The translations under genes were made by a program, and so were the position numbers. The notes beneath the pieces are model-generated. The model was not told the origin of the DNA. It saw only the letters and a list, made by a program, of their open reading frames with translations, and did no database searches. Positions 16,161 through 24,933 of a DNA stretch of 64,000 nucleotides are shown in pieces. Source of the DNA: Treponema denticola (GTDB taxonomy: Bacteria > Spirochaetota > Spirochaetia > Treponematales > Treponemataceae); contig NZ_CP038800.1 in NCBI RefSeq assembly GCF_024400535.1, positions 992,001 through 1,056,000 of the forward strand. Direction: 5' to 3'. Within the stretch, counting starts at the first letter, position 1, and each line of letters starts with the position of its first letter.

Positions 16161-17021
16161 TTACCTTAACAAGGTCATGACACTCTGAGTTGCCTGATTT
16201 GCCTGTGCAAGCATTGCTGTACCGGACTGTGTGAGAATCTGGTTTTTGGTATAATCTACCATCTCTTTAGCCATATCTACGTCACGGATTCGTGATTCGG
16301 AGGCTTGGAGGTTTTCTGCTGCGATATTGATACCTACAACAGTGAGTTCGAGTCTGTTCTGGTATGCACCAAGGTCGGCTCTTTGCTTGTTGATCTTCTT
16401 GATGGCTTCATCAAGGGTACCGATAGCGCGGTTAGCTGTTTCGGGTGTATCGATTGTCATAATCGATTCATCTCCGACATTGCGAACGCCGAGAGCCTTA
16501 GCTGTCATTGTTCCAATGTAAGCTCGAGTTCTCTGATCCATGTTGGCACCGATGTGGAACCACATAGAAGCAGTTACGGTATTTTCTCCGGTTTCTTGAG
16601 CGAATCTTCCGGTAAGCATATTCATACCGTTAAACTGTGCGTGGCTTGCAATTCGGTCTACTTCAGCGATGAGCTGAGATACTTCAACCTGAATGTACAA
16701 TCTGTCTTCTGCCGAGTAAATACCGTTGGAAGACTGAACGCTGAGTTCGCGGATTCTCTGGATAACATCTGTAGTTTCCTGAAGGAAAGCTTCTGCAACT
16801 TGAATAAAAGAAATGCCGTTTTGTGCGTTGGCACTTGCTTGGTTCAAACCGCGGATCTGGCTTCTCATTTTTTCTGATACGGCCAAACCGGATGCATCAT
16901 CGCCCGCTCGGTTAATGCGTAAACCTGAAGAAAGTTTTTCTATGTTTTTTTGGTTCATCAAATTGGTGTGACCCAATGTTCTCTGTGAAAACATAGCGCT
17001 CATGTTGTGATTAATGATCAT
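16161..17021 (-). CDS. flaB: Flagellar filament core protein FlaB (flagellin)
   Basis: The start at 17021 gives the canonical spirochete N-terminus [17 protein letters not shown] with AAAGGAG in front; the longer upstream frame is spurious. At 286 residues it matches FlaB length. The N-terminal D0/D1 helix ([31 protein letters not shown]) and C-terminal helix ([20 protein letters not shown]...[13 protein letters not shown]) are intact. The central region is short, as in periplasmic flagella that need no surface-exposed D2/D3. FlaB is exported by the flagellar type III system and assembles the core of the periplasmic filament. Treponemes carry several paralogues; which one this is cannot be decided here. 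Confidence 0.95.
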   Translation of the reverse strand: MIINHNMSAMFSQRTLGHTNLMNQKNIEKLSSGLRINRAGDDASGLAVSEKMRSQIRGLNQASANAQNGISFIQVAEAFLQETTDVIQRIRELSVQSSNGIYSAEDRLYIQVEVSQLIAEVDRIASHAQFNGMNMLTGRFAQETGENTVTASMWFHIGANMDQRTRAYIGTMTAKALGVRNVGDESIMTIDTPETANRAIGTLDEAIKKINKQRADLGAYQNRLELTVVGINIAAENLQASESRIRDVDMAKEMVDYTKNQILTQSGTAMLAQANQATQSVMTLLR

Positions 17022-17153
17022 ATTCCTACTCCTTTGGTGATTTTCGGCAATTTTAAAATTCCCGCGGCATCCCTGCCGATATGTCATTTCCGGATCCTCT
17101 GTCATTCCGCAGAAGACGGAAGCACATTAAAATTTAAGCTGTGCTTAATTCAT

Positions 17154-17179
17154 TTATCGGAGAACTAAAAAAAGACTTA
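17154..17179 (-). promoter_or_regulatory. Sigma-28 (FliA)-type promoter of flaB
   Basis: On the minus strand TAAG (17176-17179), a 15-base spacer and CCGATAA (17154-17160) match the sigma-28 pattern TAAA-N15-GCCGATAA. This places the flaB mRNA start near 17147 with a leader of about 125 nt. Confidence 0.75.
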
Positions 17180-17243
17180 AGAAAAAAGATTAAATATTTG
17201 TGTTTTAACTTAATGTTTGCTTCGATTTGATATTAGGCCATGC

Positions 17244-17272
17244 TTGAAACAATTAAAAAAATTCTATATAAT
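17244..17272 (+). promoter_or_regulatory. Sigma-70-type promoter of arcC
   Basis: TTGAAA (17244-17249), a 17-base spacer and a perfect TATAAT (17267-17272) precede the carbamate kinase gene. Confidence 0.75.
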
Positions 17273-17313
17273 CGGCGGATTAAGGAGATAATTCCATTTA
17301 AGGAGAGAATTCT

Positions 17314-18243
17314 ATGCCGAAAAAGATTGTTATTGCCTTAGGCGGCAATGCATTGGGAAATAATTTGGAAGAACAAAGAAAGGCCGTTAAAATTACGGCG
17401 AAGGCCATTGCCGATTTAGCCGAAGAGGGGCATCAAGTAATCGTTTCTCATGGAAACGGGCCTCAGGTTGGAATGATTCATTTGGCGATGTCCGAATACC
17501 ATAAAATCGATCCTAAAACTTCGGAACCCGAACTTGCCGTTTCCGTTGCTATGAGTCAAGGTTATATAGGAAACGATTTGGAAGCCGCTTTAAGGGAAGA
17601 GCTTTTAAACCGCGGTATCAATAAGCCCGTTGCTACCTTGATAACTCAGGTACTTGTAGATCCTTCGGATCCGGCCTTTTCAAAACCTACAAAACCCATA
17701 GGCAGTTTTATGACCAAGGAAGAAGCCGATATTTTAACCGCTAAGGGTGAAAATGTTGTAGAAGATGCAGGCCGAGGTTACAGACGGGTCGTGGCTTCTC
17801 CAAAGCCGGTAGATATTGCGGAAATCGAAAGTATCAGGGCTCTTTGCGATGCGGGCCAAATAGTTATAACCTGCGGAGGCGGCGGTATTCCTGTCGTAAA
17901 AAAAGGAAACGCTCTTTGCGGCGTTCCGGCCGTTATCGATAAGGACTTTGCAAGTGCAAAGCTGGCTCAGCTTTTAAATGCAGACTGTCTTATCATCTTG
18001 ACCGCTGTAGAAAAAGTCGCTATCAACTTTAACAAGCCCGACCAAAAATGGCTTTCAGAAATTTCGGTTGCAGAAGCAAAAAAATATATTGAAGAAGGAC
18101 ACTTTGCTCCCGGTTCTATGCTTCCGAAAGTGCAGGCTGCCATCCAGTTTGCCGAATCCAACAAAAAAGGCTATGCCCTTATTACCCTTTTGGAAAAAGC
18201 AAAGGATGCTATCGACGGTAAATCGGGAACAATAATCAAATAG
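17314..18243 (+). CDS. arcC: Carbamate kinase
   Basis: The 309-residue protein has amino-acid kinase family motifs: VIALGGNALG at the N-terminus, VSHGNGPQVGMI, CGGGGIPV (about residue 188) and the C-terminal PGSMLPKVQAAI. It catalyses carbamoyl phosphate + ADP to ATP + carbamate + NH3, the energy-yielding last step of the arginine deiminase or other carbamoyl-phosphate routes. The usual partners arcA and arcB are not adjacent here. AAGGAGA is placed for the ATG. A MATE exporter gene starts on the last base of its stop codon, so the two are translationally coupled. Confidence 0.93.
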   Translation: MPKKIVIALGGNALGNNLEEQRKAVKITAKAIADLAEEGHQVIVSHGNGPQVGMIHLAMSEYHKIDPKTSEPELAVSVAMSQGYIGNDLEAALREELLNRGINKPVATLITQVLVDPSDPAFSKPTKPIGSFMTKEEADILTAKGENVVEDAGRGYRRVVASPKPVDIAEIESIRALCDAGQIVITCGGGGIPVVKKGNALCGVPAVIDKDFASAKLAQLLNADCLIILTAVEKVAINFNKPDQKWLSEISVAEAKKYIEEGHFAPGSMLPKVQAAIQFAESNKKGYALITLLEKAKDAIDGKSGTIIK

Positions 18244-19634
18244 TGGTTACAAATTTAAAACATAAATATTTTGGGCCTTTTTCTTTTTATAAAAATGCCG
18301 TAAAATTAGCTGTACCTGTAATGGTACAGCTTTTTATTCAATCTCTTGTTTCTCTTATAGACAACTTTATGGTTGCCGATCTAGGCGACCTAAAAATGAG
18401 CGGGGTAAATGTTGCCAATCAAATTATCTTTGTATACATAACCGGCCTCAATATTCTTTGCAGTGCTGGCGGAATGTTTATGTCGCAGTATAACGGCACA
18501 AAGGATGAAGAAGGAATGCAGCAGGCCTACCGCTTTAAGCAGATGTCAGGCCTTATCTTCGCCCTTGCTCTTCTTGGTATCTGTCTTACAATCCCCGACC
18601 TTGTTTTAGGCCTCCTGGTGAATGGTAATACTGCAAAAAAAGAAATAGTAGAGCAGGCCGTAATTTACAGTAATGTTATTCTATTATCGTTTATTCCCAC
18701 AGCCTTTTCGATAGGAATAGCTTCCTCTTTCCGTGAAACGGGAAATGTAAAGGTTCCCATGTATATATCCCTTGTTTCAACCCTTATAAATACTATCGGA
18801 AACTACATGCTCATATACGGAAATCTGGGAGCCCCAAGGCTTGAGGTAGCAGGAGCTGCCTATGCTACGGTAATTGCCCGCTGTGCCGAGCTTATAATTT
18901 TTGTTCTTTATGCAAAAAAAGTTAAGCCTCTTTTCTATGTAAAAATAAAAGACATGCTTAAAATAAAGCTTCACCTTTTTTATGAGATTTTAAAAAAGTC
19001 TGCCCTCATCTTTGTTGCCGATATGTCTTGGGTTTTGAGCGAGATAGTGGCAACGGCAGTTTATAACAGCAGGGGAGGCCCTGAAGTTGTAGCCGGTATG
19101 TCTGCGGGCTGGACAATTGCCAACCTATTCTTTTTGGTTTTTCCGGCAATAGGTACTTCGGTAGGAGTTATAATAGGCGGTACACTTGGAAGGAATAAGC
19201 TTGAGGAGGCAAGGGAACAGGCCCGTTGGATTAAAAGAGGTGCTTTTGTACTCGGTCTTGGAACAGCCCTTTTGGAGCTTTTTTCGATTATGCTGGTTCC
19301 GATTGTGTTCCGTAGTTTAAGTCCTGCTTCTCATGAGGTTACAAGGCTTCTTATAATCTTTATCGCTCTTTATATGCCTGTATGGACGGTTCAGAACACC
19401 CAATATGCAATAGCCCGATCCGGAGGGGATGCGGTTATGGGAGTCTGGGTAGATACTACGGTAAATATGTTCTTATTTATGCCCTGTATGCTTTTGTTAT
19501 ATTATTTTACGGATTGGTCTTCACCTATTATGTATGCAATTGCTAAACTTACCAGTATAATGAAAGCCGTCCTTGCCGAAGTCCAGCTAAAAAAAGAACG
19601 CTGGGTCAAAAATTTGACTAGGATTGAAAAATAA
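18243..19634 (+). CDS. MATE family multidrug/cation exporter
   Basis: The 463-residue protein is highly hydrophobic with about 12 membrane segments in two similar halves, and begins with the MATE-like VKLAVPVMVQLFIQSLVSLIDNFMV. Family members use Na+ or H+ gradients to export organic cations and drugs through the inner membrane. The GTG start overlaps the arcC stop (TAGTG). A functional link between carbamate kinase and this exporter is not obvious. The substrate is unknown. Confidence 0.88.
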   Translation: MVTNLKHKYFGPFSFYKNAVKLAVPVMVQLFIQSLVSLIDNFMVADLGDLKMSGVNVANQIIFVYITGLNILCSAGGMFMSQYNGTKDEEGMQQAYRFKQMSGLIFALALLGICLTIPDLVLGLLVNGNTAKKEIVEQAVIYSNVILLSFIPTAFSIGIASSFRETGNVKVPMYISLVSTLINTIGNYMLIYGNLGAPRLEVAGAAYATVIARCAELIIFVLYAKKVKPLFYVKIKDMLKIKLHLFYEILKKSALIFVADMSWVLSEIVATAVYNSRGGPEVVAGMSAGWTIANLFFLVFPAIGTSVGVIIGGTLGRNKLEEAREQARWIKRGAFVLGLGTALLELFSIMLVPIVFRSLSPASHEVTRLLIIFIALYMPVWTVQNTQYAIARSGGDAVMGVWVDTTVNMFLFMPCMLLLYYFTDWSSPIMYAIAKLTSIMKAVLAEVQLKKERWVKNLTRIEK

Positions 19635-19668
19635 GTTCTCTATTTTATAGAAGGAGGGAAGTAGTTAT

Positions 19669-20160
19669 ATGGAAATATTGATTAGACCGACCGAAAAAAA
19701 GGATCTTCCGTTGGTTAAAGCCTTATGGGCTGATGGTGATGTTATGAAATTTGTAGGATTTCCGGATGGTTTGGTTCAAACCGATGAAGAATTGGCCCGT
19801 TGGTATGATAGGTTGCTAAAGAGAAGTCCTCTATCTATGCATTATTCGGTTTTTGAGGGGGAAGTTTATTGCGGCGAAACTTGGTATTCCATCGATACGG
19901 TTCATGATAATCTTACAAGTCTTGATATTAAGCTGTTTGCCAAGGCGCGGGGGAGAGGAATTGCCTCTAAGGCCTTGAGTTTTACTATAGAACAGGCAAG
20001 ACTTAAAGGTGCTAAAAAGGTTTGGGTTACTCCTGTTCCTCAAAATGAAAAAGCAATCAAACTTTATAAAAGATTAGGTTTTTCCGCCTCTAAGGTACCT
20101 GAGCATATTTTAAAAGAATATGGAGAGGACGGTTATATTTATATGGAAAAAGGGCTTTGA
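19669..20160 (+). CDS. GNAT family N-acetyltransferase
   Basis: The 163-residue protein begins IRPTEKKDLPLVKALW and carries the acetyl-CoA-binding motif A, KARGRGIASKALSFTIEQAR (about 105-124), followed by the motif B segment VTPVPQNEKAIKLYKRLGF. The family transfers acetyl groups to small molecules or protein N-termini, and the acceptor is unknown. A strong RBS (AAGGAGGG) and a short gap after the MATE gene suggest co-transcription. Confidence 0.85.
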   Translation: MEILIRPTEKKDLPLVKALWADGDVMKFVGFPDGLVQTDEELARWYDRLLKRSPLSMHYSVFEGEVYCGETWYSIDTVHDNLTSLDIKLFAKARGRGIASKALSFTIEQARLKGAKKVWVTPVPQNEKAIKLYKRLGFSASKVPEHILKEYGEDGYIYMEKGL

Positions 20161-20165
20161 TAAAA

Positions 20166-20205
20166 AAAAGAGCTTGGGTTCAAGTTTGAAACCGCAAGCT
20201 CTTTT
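20166..20205. terminator. Bidirectional terminator between the acetyltransferase and rpsU
   Basis: AAAAGAGCTTG (20166-20176) and CAAGCTCTTTT (20195-20205) form an 11-bp stem flanked by A and T runs, serving convergent genes. Confidence 0.85.
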
Positions 20206-20208
20206 CCA

Positions 20209-20418
20209 TTAATAGCTCTTTGAATCGCGTGAGCGTCTTGTTTTTTTCATAAGTTTTCGGCGGAGGGCCTTATTCTTTCTGTTTAAAACAGTGGAAGGCT
20301 TTTCGTAGAATTCCTTCTTTTTCCATTCGCGGATAATACCTTCTTTTTCGACTTGACGCTTAAATCTTTTTAGAGCTTTTTCAAGATGCTCCGAATCGTC
20401 AATTGTTACATATGCCAT
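20209..20418 (-). CDS. rpsU: 30S ribosomal protein S21
   Basis: The start at 20418 ([20 protein letters not shown]) gives a 69-residue protein of normal S21 length with GGAGGGGG upstream; the longer upstream extension is not real. The very basic C-terminus ([17 protein letters not shown]) is typical. S21 binds the small subunit near the 3' end of 16S rRNA and helps initiation. It is a single-gene unit here rather than linked to dnaG/rpoD. Confidence 0.93.
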
Positions 20419-20613
20419 TTTTCTTTTCACCCCCTCCGGCTTTAGGATTAAAAGCCGATTATATAGAAAATATAAGAATATGTCAATAGGACGATTTTTT
20501 TGCCGCATTCCTTTCTACATTTCCGTCAAGGCCGGCTGTAATAAGGCTCCGTTTCTATTGAATCGAATGTATTTATAGGTTATACTTGGAAAAGAAAAAA
20601 CGAGGTAAAAAAA

Positions 20614-21078
20614 ATTAAAAACCGAAGATTTAAATTATTGACATTTTTTTTCTGCACTCCGCTTTTTGTTGTCTTGTTGTTTTTTTCTTGTAAGAGCCGC
20701 CGAATTGCAGAACCATTGGAGCCTCCTAAGCCTAAGGTTTTAATCGAAAAAGAACCGGAAGATCCTTTTTTGGGCCTTTATGTTATGGACCTTCCTTCAT
20801 CCCGAAGCGGAATTACAAGCTACTCGGTAGAATTTAAAGCCGATCAAACTGCAAGGGTTTTAGTTTTTAAAGAAGGAAGAACGGAACCTGAAATCTCGCA
20901 TGGTAAGTGGCTTATAGCGAAGGACGGGATTATTATTTTGTATTTTAGACAAAACATTCCTAGCGAATTTTTTATAAAAAATAAAGACGGCTCTCTTTCA
21001 TTTTTAAACGCCCAAAGAAAACCTTATTCGGGTGAATTGGCTGAACTTCTCATTTTGCGCAAAATCGAAAAGAAATAA
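20614..21078 (+). CDS. Small lipoprotein with probable ATT start codon
   Basis: The frame is open upstream of TTG 20638. Starting at ATT 20614, eight bases after GAGG (20602-20605), gives MKNRRFKLLTFFFCTPLFVVLLFFSC, a textbook lipoprotein signal with a charged N-region. No ATG or GTG is available between the RBS and the hydrophobic core, so either ATT or the internal TTG is used. The mature part (about 125 residues) includes a region, DPFLGLYVMDLPSS...HGKWLIAKDGIIILYFRQ, resembling small beta-barrel lipocalin-like folds such as the NlpE or META type. Function is unknown; it is probably a membrane-anchored periplasmic protein. Confidence 0.6.
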   Translation: MKNRRFKLLTFFFCTPLFVVLLFFSCKSRRIAEPLEPPKPKVLIEKEPEDPFLGLYVMDLPSSRSGITSYSVEFKADQTARVLVFKEGRTEPEISHGKWLIAKDGIIILYFRQNIPSEFFIKNKDGSLSFLNAQRKPYSGELAELLILRKIEKK

Positions 21079-21080
21079 AT

Positions 21081-21100
21081 CGTGATAACCAGTTATCACG
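21081..21100. repeat. Palindrome and direct repeat before aroK
   Basis: CGTGATAA and TTATCACG flank CCAG, and CGATAACCAGTTAT then repeats directly to 21112, just before the aroK ribosome site. It may be an operator or an mRNA hairpin. Confidence 0.5.
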
Positions 21101-21123
21101 ATAACCAGTTATAAGGAAATATT

Positions 21124-21759
21124 TTGATGATTATATTTTTAATCGGAATGAGCCGAGCCGGAAAAACCGAAACGGGCAGGGCTCTTTCAAAAAAACTTAA
21201 AGCTCCTTTTGTAGATACGGATTCCTATATGGAGGAAGTTTACGGGAAAACGATAAGAGAACTTTATAAGGCGCATGGAGAAAAAAAATTCCGTCTAAAA
21301 GAATTTGAATGCCTTAACAAAATAATCGAAAAAATAATCGAAAAATTTTCGTCTTGTTCCAATGACAAAAACGCCATTTATTGTGAGTGCGAAAATGCTG
21401 TTCACTGTGATGATGTAAATGCCGTTAGCTGTGGGTACAAAAACGCCGTTGTCAGCACCGGAGGAGGCTATGCGGAAAACGAAGCCATTATCAAAAAGCT
21501 AAAAGATTTTCCCCGAATTATTTTAATCGATACCGCTCCAGACGAAATTTTTTATAGAATAAAAACGGTTGCGTATAAAAAAGGTTTTTATCCGGCATTT
21601 TTAGGAGAAAATATTAAAAATGAAAAAGATGCAGAAGACCGTTTTTTTTCGATATATAAAAGGCGTATAAAAATTTACAAGGCTTTGGCTTCCTTTTCCA
21701 TAAATCCGAAAGGCCTCTCCCCCGACGAAACGGCAGATAAAATTATTTCATCTTTGTAA
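21124..21759 (+). CDS. aroK: Shikimate kinase with Cys-rich tandem-repeat insertion
   Basis: The 211-residue protein has the P-loop GMSRAGKTETG (8-18), the shikimate-binding DTD (31-33) with the following Arg, and the conserved STGGG (111-115). It phosphorylates shikimate in aromatic amino-acid synthesis. It is about 35-40 residues longer than usual because of an insertion before STGGG: a 4-residue duplication IIEKIIEK and three exact 8-residue units beginning NAI/NAV (83-106) with Cys at a fixed position, apparently duplicated from the native NAVVS strand. The insertion falls outside the P-loop, so activity may be kept. Weak RBS AAGG upstream. Confidence 0.85.
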   Translation: MMIIFLIGMSRAGKTETGRALSKKLKAPFVDTDSYMEEVYGKTIRELYKAHGEKKFRLKEFECLNKIIEKIIEKFSSCSNDKNAIYCECENAVHCDDVNAVSCGYKNAVVSTGGGYAENEAIIKKLKDFPRIILIDTAPDEIFYRIKTVAYKKGFYPAFLGENIKNEKDAEDRFFSIYKRRIKIYKALASFSINPKGLSPDETADKIISSL

Positions 21760-21773
21760 ATAAAATTTAAGGC

Positions 21774-21802
21774 TTGATAAAATCTTGTTCTTATGTTATC
21801 AT
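21774..21802 (+). promoter_or_regulatory. Promoter of malic enzyme; likely leaderless start
   Basis: TTGATA (21774-21779), a 17-base spacer and TATCAT (21797-21802) put the transcript start at about 21809, the chosen ATG. Confidence 0.45.
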
Positions 21803-21808
21803 TATCTT

Positions 21809-23305
21809 ATGAAAAGCATAGATAAGGAGTTGAACTCCATTACTGAATTATTCCCGTCCGATTTTACGGATGATGAAAAGGCTCTCGCGAAAACGCATTT
21901 TTTAAAAAAACTGTCCGTTTTAACACACAGTTTTTACGGCGGAAAGCTCCAGACTGTCCCCAAATGCGGTTTGTACGGTTTTAACTGGTTTAACGTTTGG
22001 TATACACCCGGCGTTTCTGCTATTTCTACCACAATTCGCGATGATAATGAAACATCCTTTGCTCTTTCCAACAAAGGGAACTTGGTTGCTGTTGTAAGCG
22101 ACTCTACACGGGTTTTAGGCGACGGCGACTGCACCCCTCCCGGAGGATTGGGAGTTATGGAAGGCAAATGTATGCTAATGAAGTATTTAGGCGGCGTTGA
22201 CTCATATCCTCTGTGTATCGATTCTATTGTAAGAGTTGACGAAGAAGGAAAACGGGGCGTAAAAGCCGGAAAGCATGACCCCGACAAGATCATCGATTTT
22301 GTCAGAATGCTCGAACCTTCGGTAGGAGCCGTAAACCTTGAAGATATTCAACAGCCCGACTGCTTTAAGGTTTTGGATACATTGAGAGAGGTCTGCGAAA
22401 TTCCCGTCTGGCATGATGATGCTCAAGGCACTGCCTGTATAACCCTTGCAGGTCTTTTAAACGCAATAAAACTTGCCGGTAAAAAGATGGAAGACTGCAA
22501 GATTGTTCTTTTGGGTGCAGGTGCTTCAAACACGACAATAGCCCGTCTTATCTTGGCTGACGGCGGAAAACCCGAAAATATGATTATCTGCGACTCAAGA
22601 GGAGCATTACATTCAGGCCGAAAAGACATAGAAGAAGATAAGCGCTATTACCGAAAGTGGGAGCTCTGTTTACAGACCAACCCCAAAAAGATTGAAACCT
22701 TTGATGAAGCAATGAAGGGTGCCGATGTTTTAATCGCTCTTTCTACTCCCGGGCCCAATACTGTAACAAAGGAACAGGTTGCCTCGATGAATAAAAAGGC
22801 TATAGTCTTTACCTGTGCAAACCCCATTCCCGAAATCTGGCCCCACGAAGCTAAGGCTGCAGGTGCCTTTATCGTCGGAACAGGACGAGGAGACTTCCCG
22901 AACCAAATCAACAACTCCGTTTGTTTCCCCGGTATCCTAAAGGGTGCTCTTTTGGTAAGAGCTAAAAAGATTTCCGACGGAATGGCTATCCGCTGTTCTC
23001 ACTCGATTGCAGACTATTCCGAAAAGAAAGGCATCAATCCCGACAATATCGTAGTTACAATGCAGGATGAAGATGTCTTTGCAGTTGAAGCTGCCGACGT
23101 TGCAATGCAGGCAATTAAGGAAGGCTTGGCCCGCGTAACCATGACATGGGACGAAGCCTACAAAAGAGCAAAAAAAGATATTGAAGAAAGCCGCTCCTTG
23201 ACCAAAATGTTAATGGAAAAGAACTTCATCAAAGAACCCCCGCAGGAGTTCTATGAAAAAGCCTTAGAATACGCCATTGAGCAAATTAAAAAGAACAGAA
23301 AGTAA
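21809..23305 (+). CDS. Malic enzyme (malate oxidoreductase, decarboxylating)
   Basis: The 498-residue protein has the malic-enzyme core: YGFNWFNVWYTPGVSAI, the catalytic and metal region GGLGVMEGKCMLMKYLGG with a following VNLEDIQQPDCF and WHDDAQGTA, and the NAD(P) site VLLGAGASNTTIARLI (about residue 233). It converts malate to pyruvate and CO2. There is no C-terminal phosphotransacetylase domain, so it is not the long MaeB form. ATG 21809 is preferred over an ATG eight codons earlier because the promoter places transcription here; neither has a Shine-Dalgarno. Cofactor preference is not assigned. Confidence 0.88.
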   Translation: MKSIDKELNSITELFPSDFTDDEKALAKTHFLKKLSVLTHSFYGGKLQTVPKCGLYGFNWFNVWYTPGVSAISTTIRDDNETSFALSNKGNLVAVVSDSTRVLGDGDCTPPGGLGVMEGKCMLMKYLGGVDSYPLCIDSIVRVDEEGKRGVKAGKHDPDKIIDFVRMLEPSVGAVNLEDIQQPDCFKVLDTLREVCEIPVWHDDAQGTACITLAGLLNAIKLAGKKMEDCKIVLLGAGASNTTIARLILADGGKPENMIICDSRGALHSGRKDIEEDKRYYRKWELCLQTNPKKIETFDEAMKGADVLIALSTPGPNTVTKEQVASMNKKAIVFTCANPIPEIWPHEAKAAGAFIVGTGRGDFPNQINNSVCFPGILKGALLVRAKKISDGMAIRCSHSIADYSEKKGINPDNIVVTMQDEDVFAVEAADVAMQAIKEGLARVTMTWDEAYKRAKKDIEESRSLTKMLMEKNFIKEPPQEFYEKALEYAIEQIKKNRK

Positions 23306-23350
23306 ATCTTTCTAAAAACCACTTGGATTTTTAGAAGCACTTTGTACAAG

Positions 23351-23386
23351 ACCGGCCGCTCTTAAAAAGAATCGGCCGGTTTTTTT
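23351..23386 (+). terminator. Strong intrinsic terminator after malic enzyme
   Basis: ACCGGCCG and CGGCCGGT form a GC-rich 8-bp stem around a 14-base loop, followed directly by TTTTTT. Confidence 0.92.
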
Positions 23387-23407
23387 ATTCGTGCGGAGGG
23401 TTTAATA

Positions 23408-23427
23408 CCCCGACGCTCGCGTCGGGG
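23408..23427. terminator. GC-rich hairpin at the 3' end of the AAA ATPase gene
   Basis: CCCCGACG and CGTCGGGG pair around CTCG. No strong T run follows in the minus direction. Confidence 0.5.
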
Positions 23428-23434
23428 TTGTTGA

Positions 23435-24613
23435 TTACCAATCTTTCCACGAGATATAAGCACCATGCTCATCAGTTGCCGGAAGTGAAAGGTTTCCTGC
23501 ATACACTACATTTGAGTTTTTTATTTCAGAGCCGCTGATGGAGCAAAATTTTTTTATGGAAGAAAAGAATTTTTCGTTCATTGTGGCAGAGGACTTTATT
23601 TCGTATATTTTAAGAAGCGGTTTCCCTTTTGAGAGTGTTTCTATTATCAAGTCGATTTCAAGGCCGTTGGAATTACGCCAATAAAAAGCTTCTGGTTCTC
23701 TTCCCATAAAAAATTCGTTTTTATAATAAGTGCTTATTATGAGGTTTTCAAAAATTCCGCCTCTTAAATAGTGGGTACCGACCTGTTCAGGATTTTCTAT
23801 TCCCAACAAGGAACAAACCAAGCCCGTATCATAAAAATAAAGCTTAGGAGATTTAATGAGCCTTTTTCCGTAATTTTTTGAGTAGGGCTTTAAGAAAAAG
23901 ATAAGCCCGCTTGTTTCAAGCACGGAAAGCCAAGAACGAGCCGTGATGACCGAGAGCCCTGCCTCATTTGAGAGCTCGGTAAGATTCAGTATTTGTCCGG
24001 TTCTCCCTGCACACAAGCGGATAAATTTATGAAAAGAAGATAAATCGTTTATGTTTTTTAAATCCCGTACATCCCGCTCAATGTAGGTTTTGATATAAGA
24101 GCGGTAAAAATCTTGGGGCAGAGGTTTTTGGTCATAAATACGCGGATAAAAACCGGTAAATAAACATTCGTCGATATTTTCTATTAAAAGATTACTCTCT
24201 TTTAACTCCCGTATCGAAAAGGTTGAAAGGTTTAAAACGGCGCATCTTCCTGCCAGAGTTTGAGATATTGACTGCATAAGTAAAAAATTTTGAGAACCTG
24301 AGAGGATATATATGCCTGTTTTGCCGATAGAATCCGTATGGGTTTGAATATATGAAAACAAATCGGGAACACGCTGCACCTCATCGAAAATAGCTTTTTC
24401 GGGGTAGAGGCTTAAAAAATATCGAGGGTCGGTTTGGGCTAACTGCCTTATATCCAAATCCTCAAGAGAAACATATTTCCAGTCGGGAAAGAGGTATTTT
24501 AAAAGAGTCGATTTTCCGCATTGACGGCAGCCCGTTAATGCAACTATCGGAAAAGAAGAGACTAATTGCTTTAATTTTTTTATAATATGCCTTTTAACAA
24601 GCTTTTTTTTCAT
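23435..24613 (-). CDS. AAA ATPase with DUF4143 (ATP-binding protein)
   Basis: The 392-residue protein has Walker A GCRQCGKST (28-36), Walker B-like KAIFDEVQRVPD and sensor ILSGSQNFLLM in an AAA_14 domain, then a winged-helix/DUF4143 half with the nuclease-like ending YWRNSNGLEIDLIIE...YEIKSSATM. Such proteins are widespread and often multicopy, and their function is unsettled. The ATG at 24613 is preceded by GGAGAGGGAGG and is preferred over a TTG eleven codons earlier. A short AT-rich gap separates it from the divergent ABC exporter. Confidence 0.8.
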   Translation of the reverse strand: MKKKLVKRHIIKKLKQLVSSFPIVALTGCRQCGKSTLLKYLFPDWKYVSLEDLDIRQLAQTDPRYFLSLYPEKAIFDEVQRVPDLFSYIQTHTDSIGKTGIYILSGSQNFLLMQSISQTLAGRCAVLNLSTFSIRELKESNLLIENIDECLFTGFYPRIYDQKPLPQDFYRSYIKTYIERDVRDLKNINDLSSFHKFIRLCAGRTGQILNLTELSNEAGLSVITARSWLSVLETSGLIFFLKPYSKNYGKRLIKSPKLYFYDTGLVCSLLGIENPEQVGTHYLRGGIFENLIISTYYKNEFFMGREPEAFYWRNSNGLEIDLIIETLSKGKPLLKIYEIKSSATMNEKFFSSIKKFCSISGSEIKNSNVVYAGNLSLPATDEHGAYISWKDW

Positions 24614-24646
24614 ACCTCCCTCTCCATTTTCAAGCCTTTTTTTCAA

Positions 24647-24933
24647 TTTATTCTATAAAAACTATGTAAATCGTATAGTTAATTATATTATTTACATGAT
24701 TTTTTGTCAAGAGTTTTAAGGCAATCATCGCAAACTAAAATCAAGTAAAACCTCAAAAAACTGAAGTTTTTGGAGGTTCCAATTATTAAAAAATCTTTGC
24801 GCAGCTCAAGCATTAACTTGAGCTCTTTGCGTTCCTTTCGGTTAAAAAAACTTGTCCGGTTTAAAATTCTAAAGTGTTGACAAAAGATCGGGGGGGGGTA
24901 TACTATAGTCAAACTTAAGAGGAGAATCTTTAA
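24647..24933. other. Intergenic repeats between AAA ATPase and ABC exporter
   Basis: Contains an imperfect hairpin AACCTCAAAAAAC/GTTTTTGGAGGTT (24749-24777) whose core matches the 15238 terminator in reverse. Next comes a CTTTGCG-type dispersed repeat (24794-24847) interrupted by a perfect AGCTCAAG/CTTGAGCT hairpin (24803-24824), then the exporter promoter. Confidence 0.6.
24877..24904 (+). promoter_or_regulatory. Promoter with a G9 tract in the -35/-10 spacer
   Basis: A perfect TTGACA (24877-24882) and TATACT (24899-24904) are separated by 16 bases, of which the last nine (24890-24898) are G. Gain of one G would give the optimal 17. The arrangement suits slipped-strand phase variation of the downstream ABC exporter. 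Confidence 0.75.

Noticed and set aside
17022-17105. Extended N-terminus of the flagellin frame
   Set aside because: FlaB proteins start MIINHN, with an RBS there. The upstream part lies in the leader after the sigma-28 promoter.
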